This document shows positions 1 through 11,974 of a stretch of DNA of 64,000 nt, piece after piece. Each line of letters begins with the position of its first letter. Position 1 is the first letter of the stretch. The notes under the pieces were generated by a model, which had not been told where the DNA came from, did no database searches, and worked only from the letters and a program-made list of their open reading frames with translations. The stretch spans positions 6,065,501 to 6,129,500 of the forward strand of contig NC_091873.1 in NCBI RefSeq assembly GCF_019399895.1, in the 5' to 3' direction. The position numbers and the translations under genes were made by a program. This DNA is from Cardiocondyla obscurior. Its lineage: Eukaryota > Arthropoda > Insecta > Hymenoptera > Formicidae.

Positions 1-3000
1 GACCCCTGGCGAGCCGATAATTTTTGGAAAGCCCGATTTCCACCCAGGTTTTTCAGTCGTACATATATATATATATATATACGCGCGCGATAATGTCATC
101 TCGAGTTGGGTCGCGATCGATATTTCACAGCTTTACATCATTTCACGTACAACCTTTCATACGTTTTATGATAAACATAACGCTGCCGAGTTCTTGCCAG
201 CCGAGAATTCTATGCCGACGGTATGTATAACGTTTGGGAAAACGAAAGAACCTTTTTTGAGTTAATCACCGCTTACTGCTTTTCGACCGTCTGGCGGGAA
301 AGCAAGGTAAAAAAAAAAAAAAGAAAAAAAAGTGTTAGAGATTATACAATGCGATGCTAAAAGTACGGATGAAGAAGCATTAGCTCCCTTCAGATATGGA
401 AACGGAAGGCGATGAGATCCGAACGTGATAAATGGGAATATGTTTGATGCGTATAGACAGATCTATTCGCGTTACGCGTTGGCGGCACATGTTACGCGCA
501 CACGTACATGCATTCCCCCCCCTTTCTCTCCCTCCAGATAAATGCGAAAAATGGAGATCGTGCGAAACGAGAAACGGGAAAGTGAGGAAAATCAGTGTCA
601 AAAGAAGAGTGTAGAGTTGCATTTACATGCGAATCCACGTTTTTCCCGTTCCTTTGCGGCAGGGATGATGTGCGGCATCAAATGACGGCGACGCGTTTCA
701 CTACTTTAATGTCCATTGGTATGTCTGGGATTAGAGTCGCATGTTTCTCCGCTACAAAGTGAATTTAAAAAAAAAAACTCAACGCGCGAGCCCTTGCACA
801 CTAAATGGAATATTACCTCTTCATCCGCAAAAGAATATAAACCGCGAAAAAAATGATATCGCATACGAGGTAAAGCCAAAAATTAACGCGCGCGTTTAAT
901 TAAATCCCACGTCAAAAAAAAAAAAAAAAGTGGGGGGACGTGGTCAAAATTTTACTTCCCACCCTCTTCTTGCCCAGTGCAATATCTTTTTATTAACTTT
1001 TCGCCGAATTCGATTTCGGCGGCGTTAAGTGATACGGTCAGCTGCTTCTGTGAAACTGATCGAGCGTAATCGATACATCACCAAGTATACCGTTGGCTTC
1101 TAATTCAAACATTTTGTACGCGAATAAATAGCGCCTTTGTGAAGACGAGGTAATATCTGGATTATCTATTTGCTTTCAAGCCGCGGTACCTAAGTCGAGC
1201 TCCCTGCTCTTCACAGTTAAATGGCTCACTAGATTCGCCAGCGTTTGATGTTCGCCTATGTACAGGATGAACAGGATCATACATATATTCCTCTATTCGA
1301 AGTTTACAAATCCGATCTTGCTCGCGCAGTTGCGAACAGTTCGATACTTGTGATTAGAACAATGCGAGAGAAAATTATAGAGGTGGTCGATGACTGAGAA
1401 AGAGGCGACGGAAATAAAGAAATATGTAAATTAGATTTACTCGATTATTGCGATTATCTACATCTCGAGTAAACTAATTAAACTTTCATCAAAGAGTTCG
1501 CGATACAAAGAGATATATAGCGAAGTCTACATTCGCGTTCATGACTCAACTAAGATTGATTTCCGGTCGCGTTTACGATCAAACTGGTCATTCAATTCGA
1601 TGCTCTTCGACACGTATGCGGTCAGAGACGTCGCGTCTATACATAGAGCACTCTCGACTAATTAAATTTGTACAAAGCAAGTAAAAAATTGTAGCTTTAT
1701 GTCGAAAAATATGTAAAAAAAAAGGGGGGAAAAAATTAATGAAAATGTAACGCAGCTGTTTACATTATCTTTGCTTAATTATTACTGAAAAAGGGACAAC
1801 TTTTAATTTTGTAAAAGTCTGAGTATTGCATGAAAAACTCAAAGTATTAAAAAGCGATTTTAATTAAATTTTTTATGAGGAGAAATATTTGTCAAATACG
1901 TTCCGGGAGAGTTTTCGAAATACACCGTTTCAATAACGTCGTTTATGCGCGCGCCAACATTAATCAGTACACATAACTTTTTATACTTGAAAAACAGGCA
2001 GGTGTGCTTAAACGGCAATGTTCGCGTTGCCTTTGTGTGCGTTTATTTGTTCCATGCTATTACTGTCGGAATTTGTCAAATAAGATTTACTAAGCCAATC
2101 GTGATTTATTTATGAATCCAACAAAATTCTCGCAAAGAGAATAATATAAATGGAGAGAGAAAAGGGGGGGAGGGAGGAGCTTTGAGATGAAATTACCCAA
2201 GCGATATTGCGAAAACTAAATTCAACGTAATTTAATAAACTCGCGTTTCCTAGGTAATAATCGCCGTTTGGCAACTACATGTGACGCGAGTGATCGTTCC
2301 TCTGGCAATGAGGGACGTGTGTTACGGCTCAATGATTCGCTTGGCTTACTTACTGTCGATATTCGTACGTGTATACGTGCAGACGCATTTCTCTTCGCAC
2401 GAGCGGGCTTACAAATCCGATTGCAGCCCCGGGCCGTTGTAGCAAGCCGACTACTGGTCTTTTCGAGGTGCAAAGCGAGAGGGGGGAAAAAAGAAAAAAA
2501 AAGAGAGAGAGAGAAAAAAAGAAAAAGACGAGCCGAAGGGGAAGAATGAGAGGAAACATCACGAGAATCGGGAGGAAGAAGGAAAGGCCAGTTTCCGATT
2601 GAACAGGGAGGATTTGAGAAAAGGGGTAAAAGCGAGGGTGCGCCCTTACAAATAGAATGGCGAAGGAGACCCGACGGTTTTATCGTCGGGGCGATAGAAT
2701 CTACGAATACGGCCACCACCAATCGTTTGTCTCGAGAAAACGCGACACGCGCGGGGTTCGACTAGCGTCACTACGTGATTAATCTTCGACGCGATCACCT
2801 TGCCAAAGGCCCGTTTCGTTCACACACGAATTGAAACGCAGATCGTGCATAATTCATAAAAATTTCTTTCCATACATTTATATTTCGCGCACGTGTCGAT
2901 TAATTTATTAAAATTCTTCCGCTACGTTTCTTCCCTATCCAAATTGAACCTATTCAAAATAATTTGAACAAAATCTGAGCGCGGCCCGCCTTTGAAACAA

Positions 3001-5277
3001 CAGAGGGGAATACTTTCGTTACGATATGTGCGTGCTTGTGCTTTCCAAATTTTTGACGTAATTAAGCGCGTTTAACTCTCAAGTATGCGAAAGGGATGCT
3101 CGATCAAGTAGGCGGCAGATGGTCGCAGTATTATCGACTCTATGCATTGGCTCATGACTGAACAAGTTTAGCGTCTATTATTATACTAAATATATCTACT
3201 CGCGTAGCTAGCCTGGGTCAGGCTAATGATGCCGGCAAACTTTGCACACTGCACGGACAGGTGCTACGTATATGCAGATGATACTTCTACTATCTAACTT
3301 CGTTATATATATGCACAGTTGACGCTAAGATATACGTTATGCAACGACTAAACGATAAAATAGATATGATAATGACGCGTGATATTAAAATTCATATTTA
3401 TTGAGAGCAAATACATTTATTATTAATTCGAGTTCTAAATACGTATCGAGGAACGAGTGTTAGATTATTTTATTTTATTTTTTATTATTTTCCTTTTTAT
3501 TACCTGAGAGCTTTATGAAAAACAAGTAATTAAATTATTTATTCATATTCGATCGATAAGTAAATTTTTTTTTCCGTTTTATTAATAAACTGAATTTTAA
3601 TTTTCGTACATTCTTATACGCGTTAGAAGTATATTTGCCGGGTAACGCGATAAATACAATTCAACCGGTCGCAGGTGAGAAAATCGAAATGAGGATCGAT
3701 AGCAGAGGGATAGCTTCGTTCTAATCCCGATCTCGATTAGAAAATATTTCCTCCGCTCGGCTTGTCTTCCGTTATTTTTAGTCAAAAGTTTCTAGAAGGC
3801 CATTTCGTAACTTAGAGACAATCAAGGGGAACGCTCACCGGTGAGAATACTCGGGAGGGCAAACTTGAATATCACGAGTAAAATTATTTTTTACTCGCAA
3901 AGTTTCGAGTACCTGTCATAATGTAACTGGGCGGTCTTCAACTGGGTTGCGATGATGGTGTCACCCCGCCTTGAAGCGGGGGAACTAGACAAATCTCATG
4001 GCTCCACTCGACAGTATGTAAGACCGTTCTTCCGCGACAGTAAACTTAGCAAGATTGGTTACGTTACCGTACTTTAACCTTGGGCGTTATAATTTCCTGC
4101 CATAGAGATATCTGTATCTTTCAAGGAATGTTACCGTGGCTAATGACGGCGATTTAGCAATTTAGATTCCCGCGATACAGAAGTAAGATAATCGAAATTT
4201 GTTTTGCCGAAAACGGGGAAACGGGAGCCGGCGTCGCGCGTTCCATTCGTTCGTTTCCCTAACGAGTATCTTATCCCGCAGGATTCTTAAACCACCGGCG
4301 GTATAACTTAGCGAAATAGACGCCGACGATAGCGCGAACAATTTCGCGAATCTTGCGACAGGGCGCTCGCGAATACTCCGCAGATAGATACTTGTACGTG
4401 TCGCCGACATTATATTTAGCAACTGGAGAACAACTAATTCCAACTAGCGTTTACGAACCATTTAACTTGGCAACTTGTTCTATCACGCATGTTCCTATTT
4501 GTCCTTTAACAGTCGTGGCGCCCGTGTAGATGTATCGGTGCGCGGAGGTGCGATGCAAATACGCGGGCGGGCATGCACCGACCTTATCAGAATTATCAGT
4601 GCACTGTTCCTGGCCCTCCCGTATCCGTATGAAGTTCTCGCGCACAATAGACAAAGTTTCCGCGACCCGAACGATTATCTCGATTTGAGCCGGCGCGCTT
4701 GGAGGCGCATACGAATTCTATAGAAATCGCGAAGAGCGAAATACTCCTAAGTGATCGTAAACTCGGCGGGGAACCGCATGCATATTATCGTATCTACTTA
4801 GCGATGAGCCGCGATCGTTGCGATAAAACTAGATGCGGTCACCGATGACCGGCAAAGGTTTAATAATATGAGGGGGAAAAGAAAAGAAAGAAAAAACATA
4901 TTTCTTTACGACTCGCAATCTTACGTAAACGCTCATAAATTCAACATAGATCACGTTAAATATTAAAGATTACGGCGATGAAAGCCAGTGGTATAATGAT
5001 GTTTCCAATTAAAACTTGAAAATGTACGTTAACGAGGGAGTGCAGACTTGCGTGGAGTTCGGTTAGAAAATTGGGTCAGACCACTCTAAAGTTTCCTGGG
5101 ATCGTATAAAAATTTCCCATACTTATATACCGCTGTTCTTGCCATCATTTTTTTTCTCTCCTTTTTTTCTATTTTTTTTTCTTTTTTTAATTTCGATACA
5201 TTACTTTTTTTCTGATTAGCGCGTTCGTGCAGACTTTTTGTTGCATTGTTATACCTTGCAGTAAAAAAAAAATTTAC

Positions 5278-5309
5278 TTTAATTTAATTTAATTTAATTT
5301 AATTTAATT
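5278..5309. repeat. (TTTAA)n microsatellite
   Basis: About six tandem copies of the pentamer TTTAA. Simple repeat in non-coding DNA; no function is suggested by the sequence. Confidence 0.9.
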
Positions 5310-7195
5310 CAACGGTAATTATTAACTGAACGACCATTACCGCGAAACGAATCAAAGGTAGCTCGGTCGCGCGGTTCGTTTCTCAAGATCTCCGGGTGTG
5401 GGAGTTTTCATTTCGACGGAAGCTGAAAGTCGCGGCAGGAAGTAGCCATTATTCTTTTCGGTACGATATGTGAGAGCGTAATAACGTCGAGGAATTTTTC
5501 GAGGACCGTCCGATTTTCCCGCTCTGCGGGCTCCGGCTTCTAGCTCGCGGATAGTTTTTTCCTCTCGTTTCCGGGCGAGGTGAAACTTTCTCTCCCTTCT
5601 TCCGTCTTCAAACACCAGCCCAGTGTAAGGATTCAGCTGTGCGTGAAAGCAGACGGGGCACGAAGTCGACGAGGAGCTTGGTAGGAATCTTATTGTAGTG
5701 GGATTTAAGAGAATTCAGCACGGCACGAAATTCTGAACAGGTCTGGTCTTGCTTAGAAGCGGCGCACTTCGTGAAACACCTTGCGGGGCACCCTGACAAG
5801 GGTCTGGCAAAGCGCGTTGACGAGGGTGAAAGTAGCATTTGAATTGACAAATTGAAATAAAGAGTTTACGACTGTTGCTTCGTGCCCGCGTATCAACCGT
5901 ATGCGATTTTAATAATTCACGCCGCGTACTAATAACGCTATAATAAAAGTTAAATTACAAAAATGTAATTTCGTTGACTTAACATTAAAAAAAAAAGAGA
6001 CTTTTTTTTAATCTACGTCAACGTTCGAGTCTTGTTACAAAAGCCCTTTGTGTAATTTAATTTCTAAAAAAATCGATTTTCTGGGAAAAGTACTCCTAGT
6101 GATTGTGGCTGGACGTTCACTTTTCTGTCTCGTTTTTTAGTAGATCGAACGCGGTAAGAAATATATTGTACTTGACCAGATAAAAGAAGAATATAAGGTA
6201 CCTTCTAAAGAAATAGTATATGCTTAGACAGGCTATCCTGATTTAGATGGAAAGCTATTAAACATATATATTAAAGTCGCCAGAGTTTTTTTTTTTTTTT
6301 TTAGCGCGTCGAATCGTCGAATCACAGTGGCGTTTGCAATTTTCTTAGCGTATTACCTGCGTTAGCGAGTTAAAGTAAACGGCGCTTTCGTAGCATAATC
6401 ATGTAATTAAAATGCTAGGTGGCCCCGTTTGGCGACATCAACTCCCCCCTCGCGCGGTCTCGCGAGCGAAATTCCTTCAGCCATCCTGGGTCTTTTATGC
6501 GTTATTAAACGAAGTGGAACCGAAAACATCTATTCTCTCACTGAAATTTTCTATTACTTTCCACTTCGCTAGTAACCTCTTAATTAATGTATTCACGGAC
6601 CATTCATATCCTTTTCTGTAACGTCGGCTATATAAAGCTGAGAGAACTTATGATTCTTGAAGAAAAGAAAGGTACATTCCTCCAAAGAGCAAAGATAATT
6701 TTGCATAAAATTAATGCCGCTTGTTCTCAAGTGTCCCAACAAATCATTGTTAAGCCGTAATTACGCGACGACCTATAAACGTCATTTATACTGTGACGTA
6801 GCCTAGAATATACTTTAGTACATCGCCGTCCAGTGGAAAGTACATTGTCACGTGTCCCGTCACATGTAGCCGTATAAAGTCGCATTTAACAGGATTTTTG
6901 GTAGGTCATGCATAAAATTGTTATAATAAAGCGAGAAACTACACGAGAGCAGGCGCGAAAGAGAAATTTCAGTTTACGCAACTTTGGTATGCTTATTGTG
7001 TACCGTACACCGCTTTGCGTATCGGTTTGAAACTTCTACGACATATCGAAACAAATAAGATAGGCGCAAGCAAGCGTTTCGGAATTGCAATATTGATTCC
7101 GCACTAGAAGAAACTATGAGCGCGCTACGCGAGCACTATTTTTCGAAACGTCCTGATTTCTAACTACGAAAGAAAAAAGAAATTGTACGACTCAC

Positions 7196-7665
7196 CGATG
7201 CTGAGCTTCAGCGGAGTTGGAGATTTCTGCCGGTGGCTGTAACATAAAATAAAATATATTATTGTAGACGTGTAATATGGTTCATAAAATTAATTAAAAA
7301 AAAAAGGGTAAAGGTTTTTATTTTATATTTTATTTTATAAAATGTATATTCACCTAAGAGTTGCTCCGCCGATGCAGGATGCCTATCCTGAGCCTGCTCC
7401 TCCTCTCAGTTGCGACGTCGTGACGAGCCATCCTTCCGCGCACAAGTCACTCGCGAACACCCCGACCGTGATTTTACAATTATTTATTACGTACGCGCGT
7501 TTCTGTTCGGCACTCCCGTTTAAAATAAAGCCACGACAAAGAAAAATACGCCCGAATACTGTACGAAATTCGCGAAACGACCGACGAACCGACCGCGGTT
7601 CGTATAATTTTTTAATCGGCGATAACGACACTTTTGTAGACGACGGTGGATGCATCCGCGTCGAT
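7196..7665 (-). repeat. Dispersed two-exon-like module, copy 1 (minus strand)
   Basis: Read on the minus strand, this stretch contains two exon-like blocks. The first runs 7665-7354, after an acceptor-like TTACAG and before GTGAAT. The second runs 7236-7196, after TTACAG and before GTGAGT. Similar sequence recurs at 58442-58860 over most of its length, and at 59204-59450 for the core that includes CTGAGAGGAGGAG and GGAGCAAC. The first block carries a 90-codon minus-strand open frame (7655-7383), but it stops inside the conserved core and the frame is not kept in the other copies. A long non-coding RNA, a decayed gene family or a mobile repeat are all possible. I do not recognise the family. 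Confidence 0.55.
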
Positions 7666-8110
7666 CTGTAACAAAAAGAAATTACATTTAATTGTAGAGA
7701 TGCTATTTAACCATTAAAGAAGAATGCACGTGCTTCTAAACGGTATATACACCGGTAAATCACCTCAGAGAGATGAGCGCATAAGTGAGAATGTAGCTTA
7801 CTTTAAGGAAAGGAGCGTAATCACACGTGCTCTTCTCTTAATGTGGATGGGGAAGAGAAGATAGTTCTCATGCCGGAAGGAATTCGTCGAGCGCGAATGC
7901 GAATTACTTTCGGCACGGACACACGTGGCTGCTGTACAGTGCGTAGTGAGTAGGTACGTGTACTGTGCGCGACCGCTGGAGAAGGACAAAGCGAGAGTGG
8001 GAGTGGTGGGGGAATATACCTAGCGCGCGGCACGTAGGCTCGCGCTCGCTCTCACCCAGTCCCCCCCGCCTCACCCCACCTCCCCCCGCGCCTATCTATT
8101 CGTCGCTCTC

Positions 8111-8245
8111 GTTCAATTTAACTGTAATATTTAATTAGTATGTCCAGACAATGACGGTACTTTCATCAAGTCGTACGCGATCTTGAAAATTGCGAAGACC
8201 GTCTTTGCCTGGACATATTAATTAAATATTAAAATTAAATCAAAC
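8111..8245. repeat. Long imperfect inverted repeat / hairpin (microRNA-precursor-like or foldback MITE)
   Basis: The two arms, about 58 bases each, are reverse complements with few mismatches, around an 11-base loop at 8171-8181. The best-paired stretches are TAATATTTAATTA, ATGTCCAG, CAA, GACGGT and TCAAG, each with its complement on the other arm. A single-stranded transcript of either strand could fold into one long stem. A TA dinucleotide flanks the TGTCCAG core on both sides, as in Tc1/mariner-derived MITEs, but pairing continues past it. There is no reading frame and no listed exon nearby. The sequence alone does not choose between a microRNA precursor and a MITE. Confidence 0.8.
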
Positions 8246-10670
8246 CTCAAAATTGTTGTCTTGATAGCCGACGTAATAAATAACAGCTAATTAAAACGTC
8301 ACACCAATTTTTTTTTGTGAGATTTAGAATAAAATATTAAGAAATATGGTATAAAAATTCTTGAATCGCGACATGAGAATATTAATATTATTTAAACTCG
8401 CAAACGTAGAAAGTAAAAGAATTTTTTTTTCTTGTCGTTAATATAATATTACCATTTTTATTTATTAGTTTTAATTAGCTGCTGTACTTAAGATAAGTAA
8501 TGCCCACTTTGAATTTATTATTAAAAACGACCATATGTTACTTTCAATTAGCATTCAATTAATGAGTAATTTTTTTACTTAAGTTTATACCACGCGGCAA
8601 CTAGAAAACTAATTAAAATTTAACGAGTTATCTTATGGCTATTTCGTTAACTAGTAGTGAAAATTATGTATGCTGGGAAAAAAAAAATATTTTACAGGGA
8701 CAAGAACTGCTATACGTATATGCTTTGCTTAACATATTGCGCAGTCGCTCATGAAATTGATCAAGTGTTTCAAAATTTCGAAATTTTAAAGAACAAAAAG
8801 TTCAGGAACTTATTAATTTAGTTAATATATTTTTACGTGCACTCTTCTGGATTCATAAACTATATATATTGTGAGCTATAAAAATTATTTTATATTTGTT
8901 CTCACTTCCCTATCTGCTATTAAACACTTTCGTAAACGATATATACATATATATACATAAAATTATAATATTTATTTAACCTAATTTTGCATTTTGCATT
9001 AAACATAAACTGTAATTAATTATTGGCACAGATGTATGTTTTTGTAATTATCAAAATACATGCCATTTTCAATCGTCTTACCTCAAACCAAAAATAAAAA
9101 AGATAACAAAAATCGAAATATAAAGAAGAAGATCGTTTAATTAAATTCTTATGATACCGAAGTTGTCTTCAAATTACCTAAATATTGTAATTCCTAAAAT
9201 CGATGCAAAATTTATGAAACGTACCGAATACTTTCATAAAAGACGTGCAGTAAACGCGTAAAACTGTAGTGCAACTCATACAACCGGATGGGAGGTATGG
9301 CAGAGACGTGGCGCACACAGTACACTGCGAAGTACGAAGTGCACAGGTGCACAAGTCCTTGAGGGAAATACTGTTCGCGGATGTTCCTCGAGATAACATC
9401 CGTCAGTTACAACTTACGATTAGAGCGAAGCTTCGCCGTGCGTTTAGTCAAATAATAAAAGACGCGCGTATTTTTACGGTCCGCGGGAAACGGGGGGGAG
9501 GGGGAAACGTTGGCGGGCGCGTTGCCGCGACTGTACGCGGAATTAATAATGACGAAAGAGCGAAGGGACATTCTTAACCAAGGCGCGGGCGCATATATCA
9601 CGATGCCCCATTATGCTTATGAATATAAATGCACCCTCGAGGGTGGCCACAATAAATGCTGGCCACCGTGCCGCCGGATCTCTGAATTCTGCTCTACTGC
9701 ACGTACACGTGGTAGCCGCGGAACAACGAAAATAAAAGCTACATCCTCCCCGCTCTCCCTCCCTCCTCCTCCCCGCATCTCTACCTTTTCTCTATTTCTT
9801 TCTTTTTCATCCTCGACCCTGGACGAATACCGGGCGCGAGGGCGAGCATAAAAGAATAATTAAAATAAAGTAGGCTGCGCGTAACTTGAAATTATACACG
9901 AGTACTGTAATGATAACAACGAAATGGTTAATAAGCCGCACCGCCTCTGGGTACGCACAATTTTCTTTGTAGACTCAATGGGGCTCAAAAACTGTTTCCC
10001 TTCTCTAATCGGAAAGGGAAACCATAAAGCGTAATTCGCTGTACAAAATATTCGACGGTGCCTCGAAGCCTACCTTCTTTATCACCCTCCCCCCCCCTCT
10101 CTCCTGTTTGTCAAGTCGTTACGCTTACGAAATAAAAATTTCAATGTATTTTCTTTTTAAAAATTATTAATTAAATTGGTGCTCTGTCTCTGTCTTTAAA
10201 AATGAAGAATTTTAATTTAAATTTTAATCCCACAATTGACGGAAAACGCATTTCAGTATTTAATATTGAATTGAATTATATTACTTAAACAGTATTTGCG
10301 ATAAATTTGTAATAAAGGAAGAGGGAAACGTAAGTCAAATGACGTAAAAAGTGGCCGACCACATTTATCGAGTTACAATGGCTTGTTGCAAGCGCAAGAC
10401 CGCAATGTTATTCGCATTAAGCATCGAAAATACCGACGTTTCTTAGTCATTTAGACGAACGTTGCAAAAATCCCCGGCCAACGAGTCTTGTCAGTTTCTT
10501 CTTTAGCGATTAACTTGTAGGGGTTGCAGCTTCCACAGCTCCACCCAGTTTCTTTTTCTTCGAGCAGAACTCTTTTATCCGCCGCATACCTTCCTTTTGG
10601 ATCGCTTCCAACCGTTTGGAGATTCCCTCACCTTCGCAATCGGTGGAACCGATATCATATCTCACTTCTT

Positions 10671-10713
10671 TTTTTCTTTTTTTTTTTCTTTCCTTTTTTT
10701 TTTTTTTTTTTTT
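10671..10713. repeat. Long T-rich tract
   Basis: An almost pure T tract interrupted by a few C residues, including one uninterrupted run of about 22 T. Low complexity; the exact length is likely to be unreliable in the assembly. Confidence 0.85.
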
Positions 10714-11846
10714 CCGTTGACATATTCCGAGAGCGCGCGCGTTCTTCTATATGTTTTGCCGCGCTTGTCGATCATCGATCAATATTTATCTCAAACGTGC
10801 TAATCATAGCGGTTAAATATTATAATATATGTATATATACACATATACATCATCATTAAGTAAATTAACATATTAATAAATCAGTAGAATATCGTATAAT
10901 CACCACGCCTACATACACGAGGCGTCAATTTAGTTTACTTTTTACTTGTTTTATTAGCATTAATGTACTGCCCGTTATTTTTTTATGTATCGCTATTTTC
11001 AGATGAATTTCAATAAAATTTCAATATTAACTCGGCATTGAATATCGGGTAAATAAAAAAATATTTTTCGGGATTTACTGAACGACCGCCAGTGATTTAC
11101 TAAGCAACGTCAATTTTAACACGTCAAGATGTCGCGGTATCCAAAATGAAGTGAAGCTCGTTACAATTTTATAACGAGTAATATGAATGATTGATAGGAA
11201 AGTAAAAATAATTAATATTTTCGATTATCAATATTAATGTAAGTCAACCGAGAAATATATTATACGTTTTCGTTCATTGCCATTTTCCCTACTCAATCGT
11301 TTATCTCGCGTTATTAAAAGCGACTTTGTTAACGTGGTAATCAAATTTAGATCTGTATGTAGCTCGGCCGGCACATACGCTGTTTTTATAGGTAATCCTT
11401 TTTGTCTCTTCCGTGCTAATAAAAACGGATCTATCCAGCAGGCGTTCAGTATGTCCCGCAAGCTGACACTTTTGCGGTATTATTGTGCTTTGTGGAAGAC
11501 CACGCATAATGGTCAACGATATTACCCATTACATGATAGTCGCTCGATCTTCATAAAGCGTATAGTTGTATTTGCTGATGTTAAATAATGGCGAACCGTA
11601 AATAAACAGCGGCGCGTAAATACTTGCTCGCACGCGATACAACATTTTTCCAATCGAATGTTAAATTAGGTGTCATTAACTTAAGTGCAATTCTTTAAAC
11701 ATAAATGTATTCAAGACTTTACAGCGTCGAGTATTTTTCTGCGTTTCTAAAAGACCATTTTTGAGAAGTAGTTTTAATTATTTATCTTTGTTCTTTTTTT
11801 TTCCGACGTAACAGTGATTAATAATTGTTATTTTTATAATTTTCAG

Positions 11847-11974
11847 TCTGCAGCCAATTTAGCAGAGGCGTGTTTTCGATGTTGGGTGCCGTAAGTCCAG
11901 ATTCGTTCGATACACTGCATTCATACAGCAATACATTTCAAATGCCATTCGTGACACCTTGGTTTCCTGAGAAG
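11847..11974 (+). CDS. GluRIA-like: Glutamate receptor exon 1 of window (ATD)
   Basis: Acceptor TTTTCAG, donor GTAAGC. It starts with two bases of a split codon, probably Ile, and then encodes 42 residues: a Cys-Ser-Gln-Phe-Ser-Arg-Gly start followed by PDSFDTLHSYSNTFQMPF and FVTPWFPEK. This is one of the most conserved ATD stretches in insect AMPA subunits. It ends in phase 0. The exon to which it must be joined upstream was not found in the window. Confidence 0.95.

Larger units (their letters stand above)
1..11846. other. Upstream non-coding region, probably intronic to the glutamate receptor
   Basis: I see no exon here that I can assign to the receptor. The exon at 11847 starts inside a codon (two bases of it), so at least one upstream coding exon exists. 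I searched this stretch by eye for the conserved amino-terminal segment that should precede it, and for a donor in the right phase, and found neither. The region is AT-rich with poly-A and poly-T runs, an (AT)n run near 62-80, a purine-rich block near 2481-2560 and a C-rich block near 8055-8096. A dispersed module (7196-7665) and a long hairpin (8111-8245) are listed separately. Calling it an intron rather than 5' flank is inference from the phase of the first visible exon. Confidence 0.55.

Noticed and set aside
2455..2560. Possible basic protein rich in Lys/Arg/Glu
   Set aside because: This is translation of a purine-rich low-complexity tract (GA and poly-A runs).
2670..2690. GC-rich 7-bp hairpin resembling a bacterial terminator stem
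   Set aside because: No reason to expect rho-independent termination in this eukaryotic DNA; short stems of this size occur by chance.
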